Shown: positions 1 through 9,157 of the stretch, piece by piece
How positions within the stretch are numbered: position 1 is the stretch's first letter
Layout of the letters: every line of letters begins with the position of its first letter
Assembly (NCBI RefSeq): GCF_003268675.1
Contig: NZ_CP029378.1
Location: forward strand, 4,898,001-4,962,000
Length of the DNA: 64,000 bases
Reading direction: 5' to 3'
Origin: Streptomyces bacillaris
GTDB lineage: Bacteria > Actinomycetota > Actinomycetes > Streptomycetales > Streptomycetaceae
Program-made: the position numbers and the translations under genes
The notes under the pieces: model-generated
The model's input: the letters and a program-made list of their open reading frames with translations, nothing else
What the model was told of the DNA's origin: nothing
The model's database searches: none

Positions 1-1
1 G

Positions 2-658
2 GAGAACCCCGGCGACGACCTGATCTCCGGGCTGATCCGGGCCAGCGACCACGGCGAGCACCTCACCGAGAACGAGGCCGCGGCGATGGCGTTCATCCTG
101 CTCTTCGCCGGGTTCGAGACGACGGTCAATCTGATCGGGAACGGTACGTACGCCCTGCTCCGCCACCCCGAACAGCGCGCCCGGCTCGAAGAGTCGCTGG
201 CAGCCGGTGAGAGTGCGCTGCTGGCCACCGGGATCGAGGAGCTGCTCCGGTTCGACGGGCCGGTGGAGCTGGCGACCTGGCGGTACGCCACCGAGGCGCT
301 GACGCTCGGCGGGCAGGAGATCGCGGCCGGGGATCCGGTGCTTGTGGTGCTGGCGGCGGCGGACCGGGACCCGGAGCGGTTCGCGGATCCGGACACGCTC
401 GACCTGTCACGGAGTGACAATCAGCATCTCGGCTACGGTCACGGAATCCACTACTGCCTGGGAGCGCCGCTGGCCCGGCTGGAGGGGCAGGCGGCGGTCG
501 CGACGCTGCTGAAACGCCTTCCTGGCCTGCGACTTGCGGCAGAACCTGCCGATTTGCGCTGGCGCGGCGGGCTCATCATGCGTGGACTGCGCACGCTGCC
601 GGTGGAGTTCGAGCCGGGGTGCCGGCTCGCAGAAGGTGACACGCTGTCACCTCTGTGA
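2..658 (+). CDS. cytochrome P450, 3' part (5' end outside window)
   Basis: This is the C-terminal half of a bacterial soluble P450 monooxygenase; the reading frame is open from base 2. The I-helix oxygen-activation motif AGFETT lies near the window start, the K-helix ExxR is EELLR, and the heme-ligand loop is GYGHGIHYCLG with the axial Cys. The usual Phe of the FGxGxHxCxG signature is Tyr here. Being next to rpf genes matches the SCO3099 (CYP107U1) position in S. coelicolor, which has been linked to sporulation; that orthology is from memory. Electrons would come from a ferredoxin encoded elsewhere. Substrate cannot be read from this fragment. Confidence 0.93.
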   Translation, partial: ENPGDDLISGLIRASDHGEHLTENEAAAMAFILLFAGFETTVNLIGNGTYALLRHPEQRARLEESLAAGESALLATGIEELLRFDGPVELATWRYATEALTLGGQEIAAGDPVLVVLAAADRDPERFADPDTLDLSRSDNQHLGYGHGIHYCLGAPLARLEGQAAVATLLKRLPGLRLAAEPADLRWRGGLIMRGLRTLPVEFEPGCRLAEGDTLSPL

Positions 659-685
659 CTTTCACGTGATCTGCGCTGCATCGAC

Positions 686-715
686 TTGTGACATGCGTTC
701 GAGTCCCGCTAGGTT
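686..715 (+). promoter_or_regulatory. predicted promoter of the first rpf gene
   Basis: The -35 element TTGTGA (686-691) and -10 element TAGGTT (710-715) are 18 bp apart. Transcription would start near 722, giving a leader of about 145 nt before the ATG at 867. The leader does not contain the conserved ydaO riboswitch blocks that precede the second rpf gene. Confidence 0.45.
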
Positions 716-866
716 CACGGTTCGACGCGTCGGCCGGTCGTTCACCGTTGGCCCGTCCGTCACTTGCGCAACCTGCGTCACGCGCACGCGCAACGGCTTC
801 ATGCCCACGCGCATCAGCTTCACGCTCCTCAGTTCCTGCTTGTCAGTCGCACGGAAGGCAAACTCC

Positions 867-1943
867 ATGGGCTCCGCGAACGGCAGACACCGCCGCCCTC
901 GTCAGGCACCCGCCATCGTCGTCGCCGCAGGGGTGACCGGATCGGCCATCGCTCTTCCGCTCCTCGGCGCGACCGGTGCACACGCGGCCGACGCCACCAC
1001 CTGGGACCGGGTCGCGGAGTGCGAGAGCGGCGGCATGTGGAGTGCCGACCTGGGCAACGGCTACTACGGCGGGCTCCAGTTCTCGCAGGAGACCTGGTCG
1101 GCGTACGGCGGTACCGCCTACGCGGACCGGGCCGACCTCGCCAGCCGCTCGCAGCAGATAGCCGTCGCGGAGAAGGTCCTGGCCGACAAGGGCCCGCAGG
1201 CGTGGCCGAGCTGCGCGGTGATCTCGGGCCTCGCGGTGGACGGCAGCCTGCCCGGCGTCGACCCCGGTACGGCACCCTCCGCCGACCCCACCCAGGACCC
1301 GACGACCGCCCCGGCGGACGAAGCGGACGAAAAGGGTGAAGGGGAGGAGTTTGGTAATAAGGGCTCAGCTGGTGCGGGTGACAAGCCCGGCAGCACCGGT
1401 ACGGGCGAGAAGGGTGACGAGGCGGGCGGCGGCAGCGACGCGCTCGACCCCTCCGGTGAGCCCTCCGCCCCGCCCGCCACCGGGAAGGCCGGGAAGACCG
1501 GGGAGGCGGCCGGAGAGAACGGCACCCCCGACGCTTCCCAGCCCTCCACCCCTGACCGCTCCGGCGGCGGCAAGCACCGGGGCGCCCCGGCCCCCGAGGA
1601 GACCGGTGCGGTGGGCGAGGACGGCCCCCGTGAGTCCGGCAGGCACGCCTCGCGGGGCGAGGGCGACGGGCGGGACGGCGGCGCGGTCGCCGGGGGCGGG
1701 TACACCGTGCAGCCCGGCGACAACCTCTGGGCCATCGCTGACGCACAGGAACTTCCCCAGGGCTGGACCGGTCTGTACGAGGCCAACAAGGACATTCTGG
1801 GCTCCGACCCGGACCTGATCCTGCCTGGCCAGAGCCTGGACCTGGGGCTGGGCAAGGATGCTGCCGAGGGTGCCGGGGAGGCGGCCGACGAGACCGCCGA
1901 CGAGACTGCCCGGCAGGGTGCCGAGGCGCCTGCCGCCAACTGA
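867..1943 (+). CDS. rpfC: resuscitation-promoting factor with C-terminal LysM (RpfC-like)
   Basis: This secreted cell-wall-lytic enzyme is predicted to cleave peptidoglycan during spore germination and regrowth. After a basic start and signal peptide ending near GAHAA, the Rpf lysozyme-like domain runs from about residue 38 to 115 and carries the ECESGG catalytic Glu region and the [10 protein letters not shown] core. A long Gly/Glu/Pro-rich linker (about 125-270) leads to a LysM domain (GGGYTVQPGDNLWAIA to PGQSLDLG) that binds glycan. At 358 aa it is longer than its neighbour because of the linker. ATG 867 is chosen because GGAAGG lies 9-10 nt upstream; the frame stays open further upstream but without signal-peptide logic. 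The symbol follows the S. coelicolor order rpfC-rpfA and is inferred. Confidence 0.88.
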   Translation: MGSANGRHRRPRQAPAIVVAAGVTGSAIALPLLGATGAHAADATTWDRVAECESGGMWSADLGNGYYGGLQFSQETWSAYGGTAYADRADLASRSQQIAVAEKVLADKGPQAWPSCAVISGLAVDGSLPGVDPGTAPSADPTQDPTTAPADEADEKGEGEEFGNKGSAGAGDKPGSTGTGEKGDEAGGGSDALDPSGEPSAPPATGKAGKTGEAAGENGTPDASQPSTPDRSGGGKHRGAPAPEETGAVGEDGPRESGRHASRGEGDGRDGGAVAGGGYTVQPGDNLWAIADAQELPQGWTGLYEANKDILGSDPDLILPGQSLDLGLGKDAAEGAGEAADETADETARQGAEAPAAN

Positions 1944-1989
1944 TCGAACACGGCAAAACACCTCAAAATCGAGGGCAGTTCAGAGGCCT

Positions 1990-2016
1990 ATGTCCACTTA
2001 TGCGTAAGTGAGACAT
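1990..2016 (+). terminator. 11-bp inverted repeat after rpfC
   Basis: The arms at 1990-2000 and 2005-2016 pair over 11 bp with one bulged A, around a TGCG loop. A moderately T-rich stretch follows (TCTCTTTGCTT). It most likely ends rpfC transcription. Because it lies upstream of rpfA it could instead be an operator. Confidence 0.5.
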
Positions 2017-2201
2017 GGGTCTCTTTGCTTCAACTGGCGCGTTACGGCCGCCTGCTCGGCGAAGATCCCCTCCGACCTGCGGAAACGGCCCGTCAGAGCC
2101 AGGCGGTAAGCCTCGATTGAGGCACTATGTCCGTCTTTGAATGTCGGGGTTGCCTGTGTTTACGGTCGGAACCGCTCGCACCGCGGGCCCCGTCGACCGT
2201 C

Positions 2202-3156
<955 letters not shown>

Positions 3157-3212
3157 CCGCCGCGTCTCCTCCCGGAGGGAGGGGGTCCGGCGGCACCCTC
3201 CCTCGCACGGCT

Positions 3213-3255
3213 CCCCGGCCCGGCGCGCTACTCCCCCGTGCGCGCCGGGCCGGGG
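3213..3255 (+). terminator. rpfA terminator, perfect 16-bp stem
   Basis: CCCCGGCCCGGCGCGC (3213-3228) and its exact complement (3240-3255) flank an 11-nt loop. There is no T-tract, as is common in Streptomyces. Confidence 0.8.
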
Positions 3256-3267
3256 CATGTCTGTGTA

Positions 3268-4892
<1,625 letters not shown>

Positions 4893-4982
4893 GTAGCCGT
4901 AAGACGGTAGCCTCCGTCCGTCCCCGTACCCGGTCCCGTACCGTGTGCGGGGACGGACGTGCGTAACGGGGAGGCGGGAGAC

Positions 4983-5462
4983 ATGGCCGGGAAGGACCGC
5001 GACCGGTTCTCCACCTCGACCAGGCTGCGGCTGCTCGGCGAGCAGACCGCCGCCCGCGTCTACCGCTCCCAGAACCGCCGCCAGGCCCGCCGCTCCCGGC
5101 TGACCGGCCGGGCCGCCTTCCTGGCGCTGGTGGTCTGCTCCCTGGTGGTCGCGCTCGCCTACCCGATGCGCCAGTACGTCTCCCAGCGCGACGAGATCGC
5201 TGAGCAGGAGCGGCTCGCGCAGGAGGCGCAGGCGCGCACCGAGGAACTGCGGGACGAGAAGGCGCGGCTCCAGGACGATGCGTACATCGTGCGGCTGGCC
5301 CGCCAGCACCTCCATTACGTCCTCCCCGGGGAGACCGGCTTCACGGTGGCCGACCCCGACGCGGCCGAGGACCGCCGGGGGGAGCCGGGCGCCGGCCACC
5401 GCCCCTGGCACTCCAACCTCTGGGACGGCGTGGACAACGCCGACCGTGAGGACGGCGACTGA
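4983..5462 (+). CDS. divIC: septum formation initiator DivIC/FtsB family
   Basis: This is a bitopic cell-division protein that works with FtsL and DivIB/FtsQ at the septum. The 159-aa product has a basic cytoplasmic N-terminus, one transmembrane helix (AFLALVVCSLVVALAYPM, about residues 44-61) and an extracytoplasmic heptad-rich coiled coil (RDEIAEQERLAQEAQARTEE onward). The C-terminal motif LARQHLHYVLPGETGF is typical of the family. ATG 4983 has GGGAG just upstream; the GTG at 4959 is an alternative. It sits between enolase and a DUF501 gene, the standard actinobacterial arrangement. Confidence 0.9.
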   Translation: MAGKDRDRFSTSTRLRLLGEQTAARVYRSQNRRQARRSRLTGRAAFLALVVCSLVVALAYPMRQYVSQRDEIAEQERLAQEAQARTEELRDEKARLQDDAYIVRLARQHLHYVLPGETGFTVADPDAAEDRRGEPGAGHRPWHSNLWDGVDNADREDGD

Positions 5463-5536
5463 CCCGCACCGACGCACGCTCCCCTCTGTTCCACTCCCAC
5501 CCCTCCGACGAGCTTCCGAGCAGAACCAAGGCAGGC

Positions 5537-6079
5537 ATGGAAACGCCCCCTCCGCAGACCGAGTCCACCAAGCCCACCGACGCGGACATCGCCGCGTTCG
5601 AGCAGCAGCTCGGCCGCCCGCCGCGCGGCCTGCGCGCCATCGCGCACCGCTGCCCGTGCGGCAACCCGGACGTGGTGGAGACCCAGCCCCGTCTGGAGGA
5701 CGGCACGCCGTTCCCGACGACGTACTACCTGACCTGCCCCCGGGCGGCCTCGGCGATCGGCACGCTGGAGGCGAACGGGGTCATGAAGGAGATGACGGCC
5801 CGTCTGGAGACCGACCCGGAGCTGGCCGACGCCTACCGGGCCGCGCACGAGGACTACATCACCCGCCGCGACGCCATCGAGGTGCTGGAGGGCTTCCCGA
5901 GCGCGGGCGGCATGCCGGACCGGGTGAAGTGCCTGCACGTCCTGGTCGGCCACTCGCTGGCCGCCGGGCCCGGGGTGAACCCGCTGGGCGACGAGGCCAT
6001 CGCGATGCTGCCGGAGTGGTGGGCCAAGGGCCCGTGCGTCGCGCCGTGCGCGGAGAGCTTCGAGGAGCAGGGCGCATGA
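5537..6079 (+). CDS. DUF501 family protein
   Basis: This is a conserved actinobacterial protein of 180 aa without assigned function. It has the family hallmarks: an N-terminal LGRPPRGL, a Cys-containing RCPCGNPDVVET, PFPTTYYLTCPRA, and the C-terminal segment GMPDRVKCLHVLVGHSLA. The conserved Cys/His residues suggest metal binding, an inference. Its stop overlaps the ppx start in an ATGA arrangement, so the two genes are translationally coupled. Confidence 0.9.
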   Translation: METPPPQTESTKPTDADIAAFEQQLGRPPRGLRAIAHRCPCGNPDVVETQPRLEDGTPFPTTYYLTCPRAASAIGTLEANGVMKEMTARLETDPELADAYRAAHEDYITRRDAIEVLEGFPSAGGMPDRVKCLHVLVGHSLAAGPGVNPLGDEAIAMLPEWWAKGPCVAPCAESFEEQGA

Positions 6080-7020
6080 CCCGGGTCGCCGCCGTCGACT
6101 GCGGTACGAACTCGATCCGGCTCCTCGTCGCCGACGCGGACCCCGCCACCGGCTCCTTCACCGAGCTGGACCGGCGGATGACGATCGTCCGCCTCGGCCA
6201 GGGCGTCGACCGGACCGGCCGGCTCGCCCCCGAGGCGCTGGAGCGCACGTTCGCGGCCTGCCGCGAGTACGCCGCCGTGATCGGGGAACTGGGCGCCGAA
6301 CGCGTCCGCTTCGTCGCCACCTCCGCCTCCCGCGACGCCGAGAACAGCGCCGACTTCGTGGCCGGGGTCCGGGACATCCTGGGCGTCGAGCCCGAGGTGA
6401 TCACCGGCGACCAGGAGGCACAGCTCTCCTTCGACGGCGCCACCAAGGAGCTGACCGGCGGCGACCACCTGGCGAAGCCGTACCTGGTCGTCGACATCGG
6501 CGGTGGCTCCACCGAGTTCGTGCTCGGCTCGGACGAGGTGGCGGCGGCGCGGTCCGTCGACATCGGCTGCGTACGGATGACCGAGCGCCACCTCACCGTC
6601 GACGGCACCGTCGTGGACCCGCCCACCCACGACCGGGTCGCCGCCATCCGCAAGGACATCGAAGCCGCCCTGGACATGGCCGCCGCGACCGTGCCCCTGA
6701 CCGAGGCGGCCACGCTCGTCGGCCTGGCGGGCACGGTCACCACGATCGCCGGGATCGCCCTGGAGCTGACGGCGTACGACTCCGAGGCCATCCACCACTC
6801 CCGCGTCACCCGCGGCCAGGTCCGCGCGATCACCGAGCGTCTTCTGCAGTCCACCCACGAGGAACGCGCCGCGATCCCCGTCATGCACCCCGGCCGCGTC
6901 GACGTGATCGCCGCGGGCGCCCTCGTCCTGCTCGCCGTGATGGAACGGACGGGCGCCCACGAGGTCGTCGTCAGCGAGCACGACATCCTGGACGGGATCG
7001 CCTGGAGCGCCGCGGCGTAA
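6076..7020 (+). CDS. ppx: Ppx/GppA family exopolyphosphatase
   Basis: It is predicted to remove phosphate from polyphosphate or the 5' phosphate of pppGpp. The 314-aa product has the ASKHA-fold phosphate loop VDCGTNSIRLLV at the N-terminus, the second loop VDIGGGSTEFVLG (about 139-151) with the preceding TSASRDAENS region, and GLAGTVTTIA. It is the short, single-module actinobacterial form. The start is the ATGA overlap with the DUF501 gene. Its last 18 codons are duplicated 670 bp downstream (7632-7684), flanking a toxin-antitoxin module; this copy is intact. Confidence 0.94.
   Translation: MTRVAAVDCGTNSIRLLVADADPATGSFTELDRRMTIVRLGQGVDRTGRLAPEALERTFAACREYAAVIGELGAERVRFVATSASRDAENSADFVAGVRDILGVEPEVITGDQEAQLSFDGATKELTGGDHLAKPYLVVDIGGGSTEFVLGSDEVAAARSVDIGCVRMTERHLTVDGTVVDPPTHDRVAAIRKDIEAALDMAAATVPLTEAATLVGLAGTVTTIAGIALELTAYDSEAIHHSRVTRGQVRAITERLLQSTHEERAAIPVMHPGRVDVIAAGALVLLAVMERTGAHEVVVSEHDILDGIAWSAAA
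6962..7014 (+). repeat. 53-bp direct repeat, left copy (ppx 3' end)
   Basis: Identical to 7632-7684 over 53 bases. The left copy continues with GCG TAA and the right copy directly with TAA, so both encode the end of Ppx followed by a stop. The 670-bp unit between equivalent positions carries a terminator and a toxin-antitoxin pair. Confidence 0.97.
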
Positions 7021-7026
7021 GGGGAC

Positions 7027-7060
7027 AGCGGGCGGCCCCTGGGCCCATGAGCCGCCCGCT
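7027..7060. terminator. bidirectional terminator between ppx and the toxin gene
   Basis: AGCGGGCGGC (7027-7036) pairs exactly with GCCGCCCGCT (7051-7060), whose last base is in the toxin stop codon. The two genes converge here. Confidence 0.7.
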
Positions 7061-7329
7061 CAGAGCGACCGGTAGACGTCCCGTCGGTTGCCGACCTTGA
7101 CGACGAGGATGATCAGCTCGCCGTCCTCCACCCGGTAGGCAACCCGGTAGCTGCCCACCCGGAGGCGGTAGAGCCCTGACGGACCGGTGAGCTTCTTGAT
7201 GTCGGCGTCCTCGCGGTACGGATCGTCGCCGAGCGCCGTCAGCGCGGCGAGGATACGCATGGCGGCGGGCCGGTCGATGGCCCGGAGCTGCCGCTGCGCA
7301 GCCGCGGTGAACCGGAACGCGTATTTCAC
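7060..7329 (-). CDS. RelE/ParE family toxin
   Basis: The 89-aa product matches the RelE fold: KYAFRFTAAAQRQLRAIDRPAAMRIL, then DPYREDADIKKLTG, and the C-terminal core YRLRVGSYRVAYRVEDGELIILVVKVGNRRDVY with the Arg/Tyr residues used for ribosome-dependent mRNA cleavage in RelE. The start is GTG 7329, overlapping the antitoxin stop as GTGA. The module lies on the minus strand between two copies of the ppx 3' end. RelE rather than ParE activity is likely from the terminal motif but not certain. Confidence 0.92.
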   Translation of the reverse strand: MKYAFRFTAAAQRQLRAIDRPAAMRILAALTALGDDPYREDADIKKLTGPSGLYRLRVGSYRVAYRVEDGELIILVVKVGNRRDVYRSL

Positions 7330-7598
7330 GCCGCGCCTTCGGTGCGCTCGGCGAACAGGTCCGCCAGCAGCTCCGCCATCGTCACGGTCGGGCCACCCTC
7401 GGCCAGGACCGCTTCCGCTTCCCGGGCGAGCAGTACGTCGGCCGCCTCCTCCAGCGCGTCGAAGTCCGCGATCGGCACCAGCGCGGCGACGGGCTCGCCG
7501 TTGCGGGTGATCACTGTGGGTGTCCCCTTCTCGGCGGAGTTGATGTGGTCCGCCAGGTGCGCGCGGGCTTCCCGTACAGTCACAGTGCTCTCGGCCAT
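7326..7598 (-). CDS. Phd/YefM family antitoxin
   Basis: The 90-aa product has the N-terminal Phd/YefM DNA-binding fold: MAESTVTVREARAHLADHIN, then GTPTVITRNGEPVAALVPIADFDALEE. The C-terminal half is acidic (MAELLADLFAERTE) and is expected to wrap the RelE toxin. ATG 7598 is preferred over a start 33 bases upstream because it matches the family N-terminus and lies 6 nt after a -10-like TACACT (complement of 7605-7610), suggesting a leaderless transcript. It should repress its own promoter through the palindrome at 7606-7627. Confidence 0.93.
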   Translation of the reverse strand: MAESTVTVREARAHLADHINSAEKGTPTVITRNGEPVAALVPIADFDALEEAADVLLAREAEAVLAEGGPTVTMAELLADLFAERTEGAA

Positions 7599-7604
7599 GC
7601 AAGC

Positions 7605-7627
7605 AGTGTACGCGCATACGTGTACAC
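7605..7627 (-). promoter_or_regulatory. antitoxin promoter and operator palindrome
   Basis: GTGTAC (7606-7611) and GTACAC (7622-7627) form a near-palindrome in which 9 of 11 base pairs are symmetric. On the minus strand TACACT (complement of 7605-7610) is a plausible -10 element ending 6 nt before the antitoxin ATG. An overlap of promoter and operator fits autoregulation of TA modules. Confidence 0.55.
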
Positions 7628-7631
7628 GCAC

Positions 7632-7684
7632 AGGTCGTCGTCAGCGAGCACGACATCCTGGACGGGATCGCCTGGAGCGCCGCG
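7632..7684 (+). repeat. 53-bp direct repeat, right copy
   Basis: Exact copy of 6962-7014, in the ppx frame and followed by TAA. It has no start of its own and looks like the far junction of the inserted TA module. Confidence 0.97.
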
Positions 7685-7744
7685 TAACAGCCCGGCAGAG
7701 GCGGAAGCAGGGGCGGGCGCGGGAGCAGGGGAGGGGCGTGCGAC

Positions 7745-8731
7745 ATGGGGGACGGTGTGCCGCGCGGGGTCGTGGAGCGGATGGAACACCATCAGGTGGC
7801 CGTCTATCTCGCCGCGATGGCCCTCGGCGCCCTGCTCGGCCTCGCGGCACCTTCTTCCGGGCCGGGTCTTGAGCGGCTGATCAACCCCGTCCTCGGGGCG
7901 CTGCTGTTCGTGACCTTCCTTCAGGTCCCGGCGGCCGAGCTGCTGCGGTCGTTGCGGGACGGGCGGTTCCTCTCCGCCGCGCTGGTGGTGAACTTCCTCG
8001 TGGTGCCGCTCGTGGTCGCCGCGATGTTCACGTTCCTGCCCGCCGACCGGGCGGTGCGGCTCGGGGTGCTGCTCGTGCTGCTCTGCCCGTGTGTCGACTA
8101 CGTGATCGTCTTCAGCGGTCTCGCCGGAGGGTCGGCCCGCCGGCTGCTCGCCGCGACCCCGCTGCTGCTGGTCGCGCAGATGGTGCTGCTGCCGGTGTTC
8201 CTGTACGCGTTCTTCGGGTCGGGGCTGGGCGACATCGTGGAGGCGGGGCCGTTCCTGGAGGCGTTCGCCGTCCTCATCGTCATCCCGCTCGCACTGGCCT
8301 GGGGGCTCCAGGCCTGGGCGGGGCGCCGGCAGAGCGGGCGGCGGGTGTCGGACGCGGCCACCACGACGATGGTCCCGCTGATGGCCGCGACCCTGCTGGT
8401 GGTCGTCGCCTCCCAGGTGCCGAAGCTGGGCGGGAACCTCGCCGATGTCGCCGCCGTCATCCCCTTCTGCGCTGCCTTCCTGGTGGTGTTGGCCTTCGCC
8501 GGGAAGGCGGTGGCCCGGGCCTTCCGGCTGGACGTGCCCGGGGAGCGGGCGGTGGTCTTCAGCGGGGCGACGCGCAACTCCCTCGTGGTGCTGCCCCTCG
8601 CGCTCTCCCTGCCCGACGCCTATGCCATCGCCGCCGTCGTCGTGGTCACGCAGACCCTCGTCGAGGTCGTCGGCATGGTGGTCTACGTGCGGGCCGTGCC
8701 CCGGCTGCTGCCGTCCGCTCCGGGAGCCTGA
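7745..8731 (+). CDS. bile acid:sodium symporter (BASS/ACR3-like) family transporter
   Basis: This is a 328-aa integral membrane protein with about ten hydrophobic helices. The motif LCPCVDYVIVFSGLAGGS resembles the conserved Cys-containing helix of ACR3 arsenite carriers and related BASS proteins, and GATRNSLVVLPLALSLP resembles the helix-9 signature. Substrate is open: arsenite efflux is possible, but there is no arsR or arsC nearby. ATG 7745 has GGGGAGGGG about 9 nt upstream; a second ATG at 7781 with GGAG upstream is an alternative. Confidence 0.8.
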   Translation: MGDGVPRGVVERMEHHQVAVYLAAMALGALLGLAAPSSGPGLERLINPVLGALLFVTFLQVPAAELLRSLRDGRFLSAALVVNFLVVPLVVAAMFTFLPADRAVRLGVLLVLLCPCVDYVIVFSGLAGGSARRLLAATPLLLVAQMVLLPVFLYAFFGSGLGDIVEAGPFLEAFAVLIVIPLALAWGLQAWAGRRQSGRRVSDAATTTMVPLMAATLLVVVASQVPKLGGNLADVAAVIPFCAAFLVVLAFAGKAVARAFRLDVPGERAVVFSGATRNSLVVLPLALSLPDAYAIAAVVVVTQTLVEVVGMVVYVRAVPRLLPSAPGA

Positions 8732-8832
8732 GCCCCGCTGTCGGCAGGCTGCTCAGAAGCGTCCCCGACCGCACCTTTGAGCTGGGGAAAGGCCTCCGGG
8801 AGGGGGCTTTCGGCAGCACGCCGCGCCGAAGT

Positions 8833-8850
8833 TCGTGAACTTCTTCACAA
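8833..8850. promoter_or_regulatory. Rex operator-like site 1 upstream of ndh
   Basis: TCGTGAACTTCTTCACAA matches the Streptomyces Rex (NADH-sensing repressor) consensus TTGTGAA-N4-TTCACAA at 13 of 14 defined positions. It lies about 310 bp before the ndh start. Confidence 0.65.
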
Positions 8851-8976
8851 GGAATTCGGCCCTCTTGGGCGCACTTCTGACGCGCAAGGGCCGTCCGGGC
8901 CATACGAAGGGCCCTGCGGCAGGCGTACGGGCGCGTTCCAGGGGTGTTGCGCGGGTGTGAAGAGGGGTGGGTGTAC

Positions 8977-8993
8977 GGCCCTCCCGGAGGGCC
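8977..8993. terminator. GGCCCTCC hairpin in the BASS-ndh gap
   Basis: GGCCCTCC (8977-8984) and GGAGGGCC (8986-8993) form a compact hairpin with a one-base centre. It is a possible terminator for the upstream transporter gene, with no T-tract. Confidence 0.35.
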
Positions 8994-9105
8994 AAGGGCC
9001 AGCTCACAGGCGGTCAGGAACGATTCCCGGGCCGTTGCGGTTCCCTTTCCGGCCCATGACCTGGGTCACGCGGGCGGCGAAGTGTAGCAGAGGGTGGCTC
9101 AATCC

Positions 9106-9123
9106 TTGTGAAGGGGCTCACGA
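9106..9123. promoter_or_regulatory. Rex operator-like site 2, overlapping the ndh promoter
   Basis: TTGTGAAGGGGCTCACGA matches the Rex consensus at 12 of 14 defined positions. A -10-like GATACT (9145-9150) follows, 7 nt before the ATG, so bound Rex would cover the -35 region. Repression at low NADH/NAD+ is the expected effect. Confidence 0.6.
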
Positions 9124-9157
9124 GCACCCCCCTGGGGCGGGGTGGATACTCGATGGC

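Noticed and set aside
659-866. A second c-di-AMP riboswitch before rpfC
   Set aside because: The conserved ydaO blocks (GGGGGA, GGGGTGAA, GAACCCGACAGCT) are absent.
7745-8731. Arsenic-resistance operon
   Set aside because: The transporter is ACR3/BASS-like, but no arsR, arsC or related gene is adjacent, so arsenic cannot be asserted.
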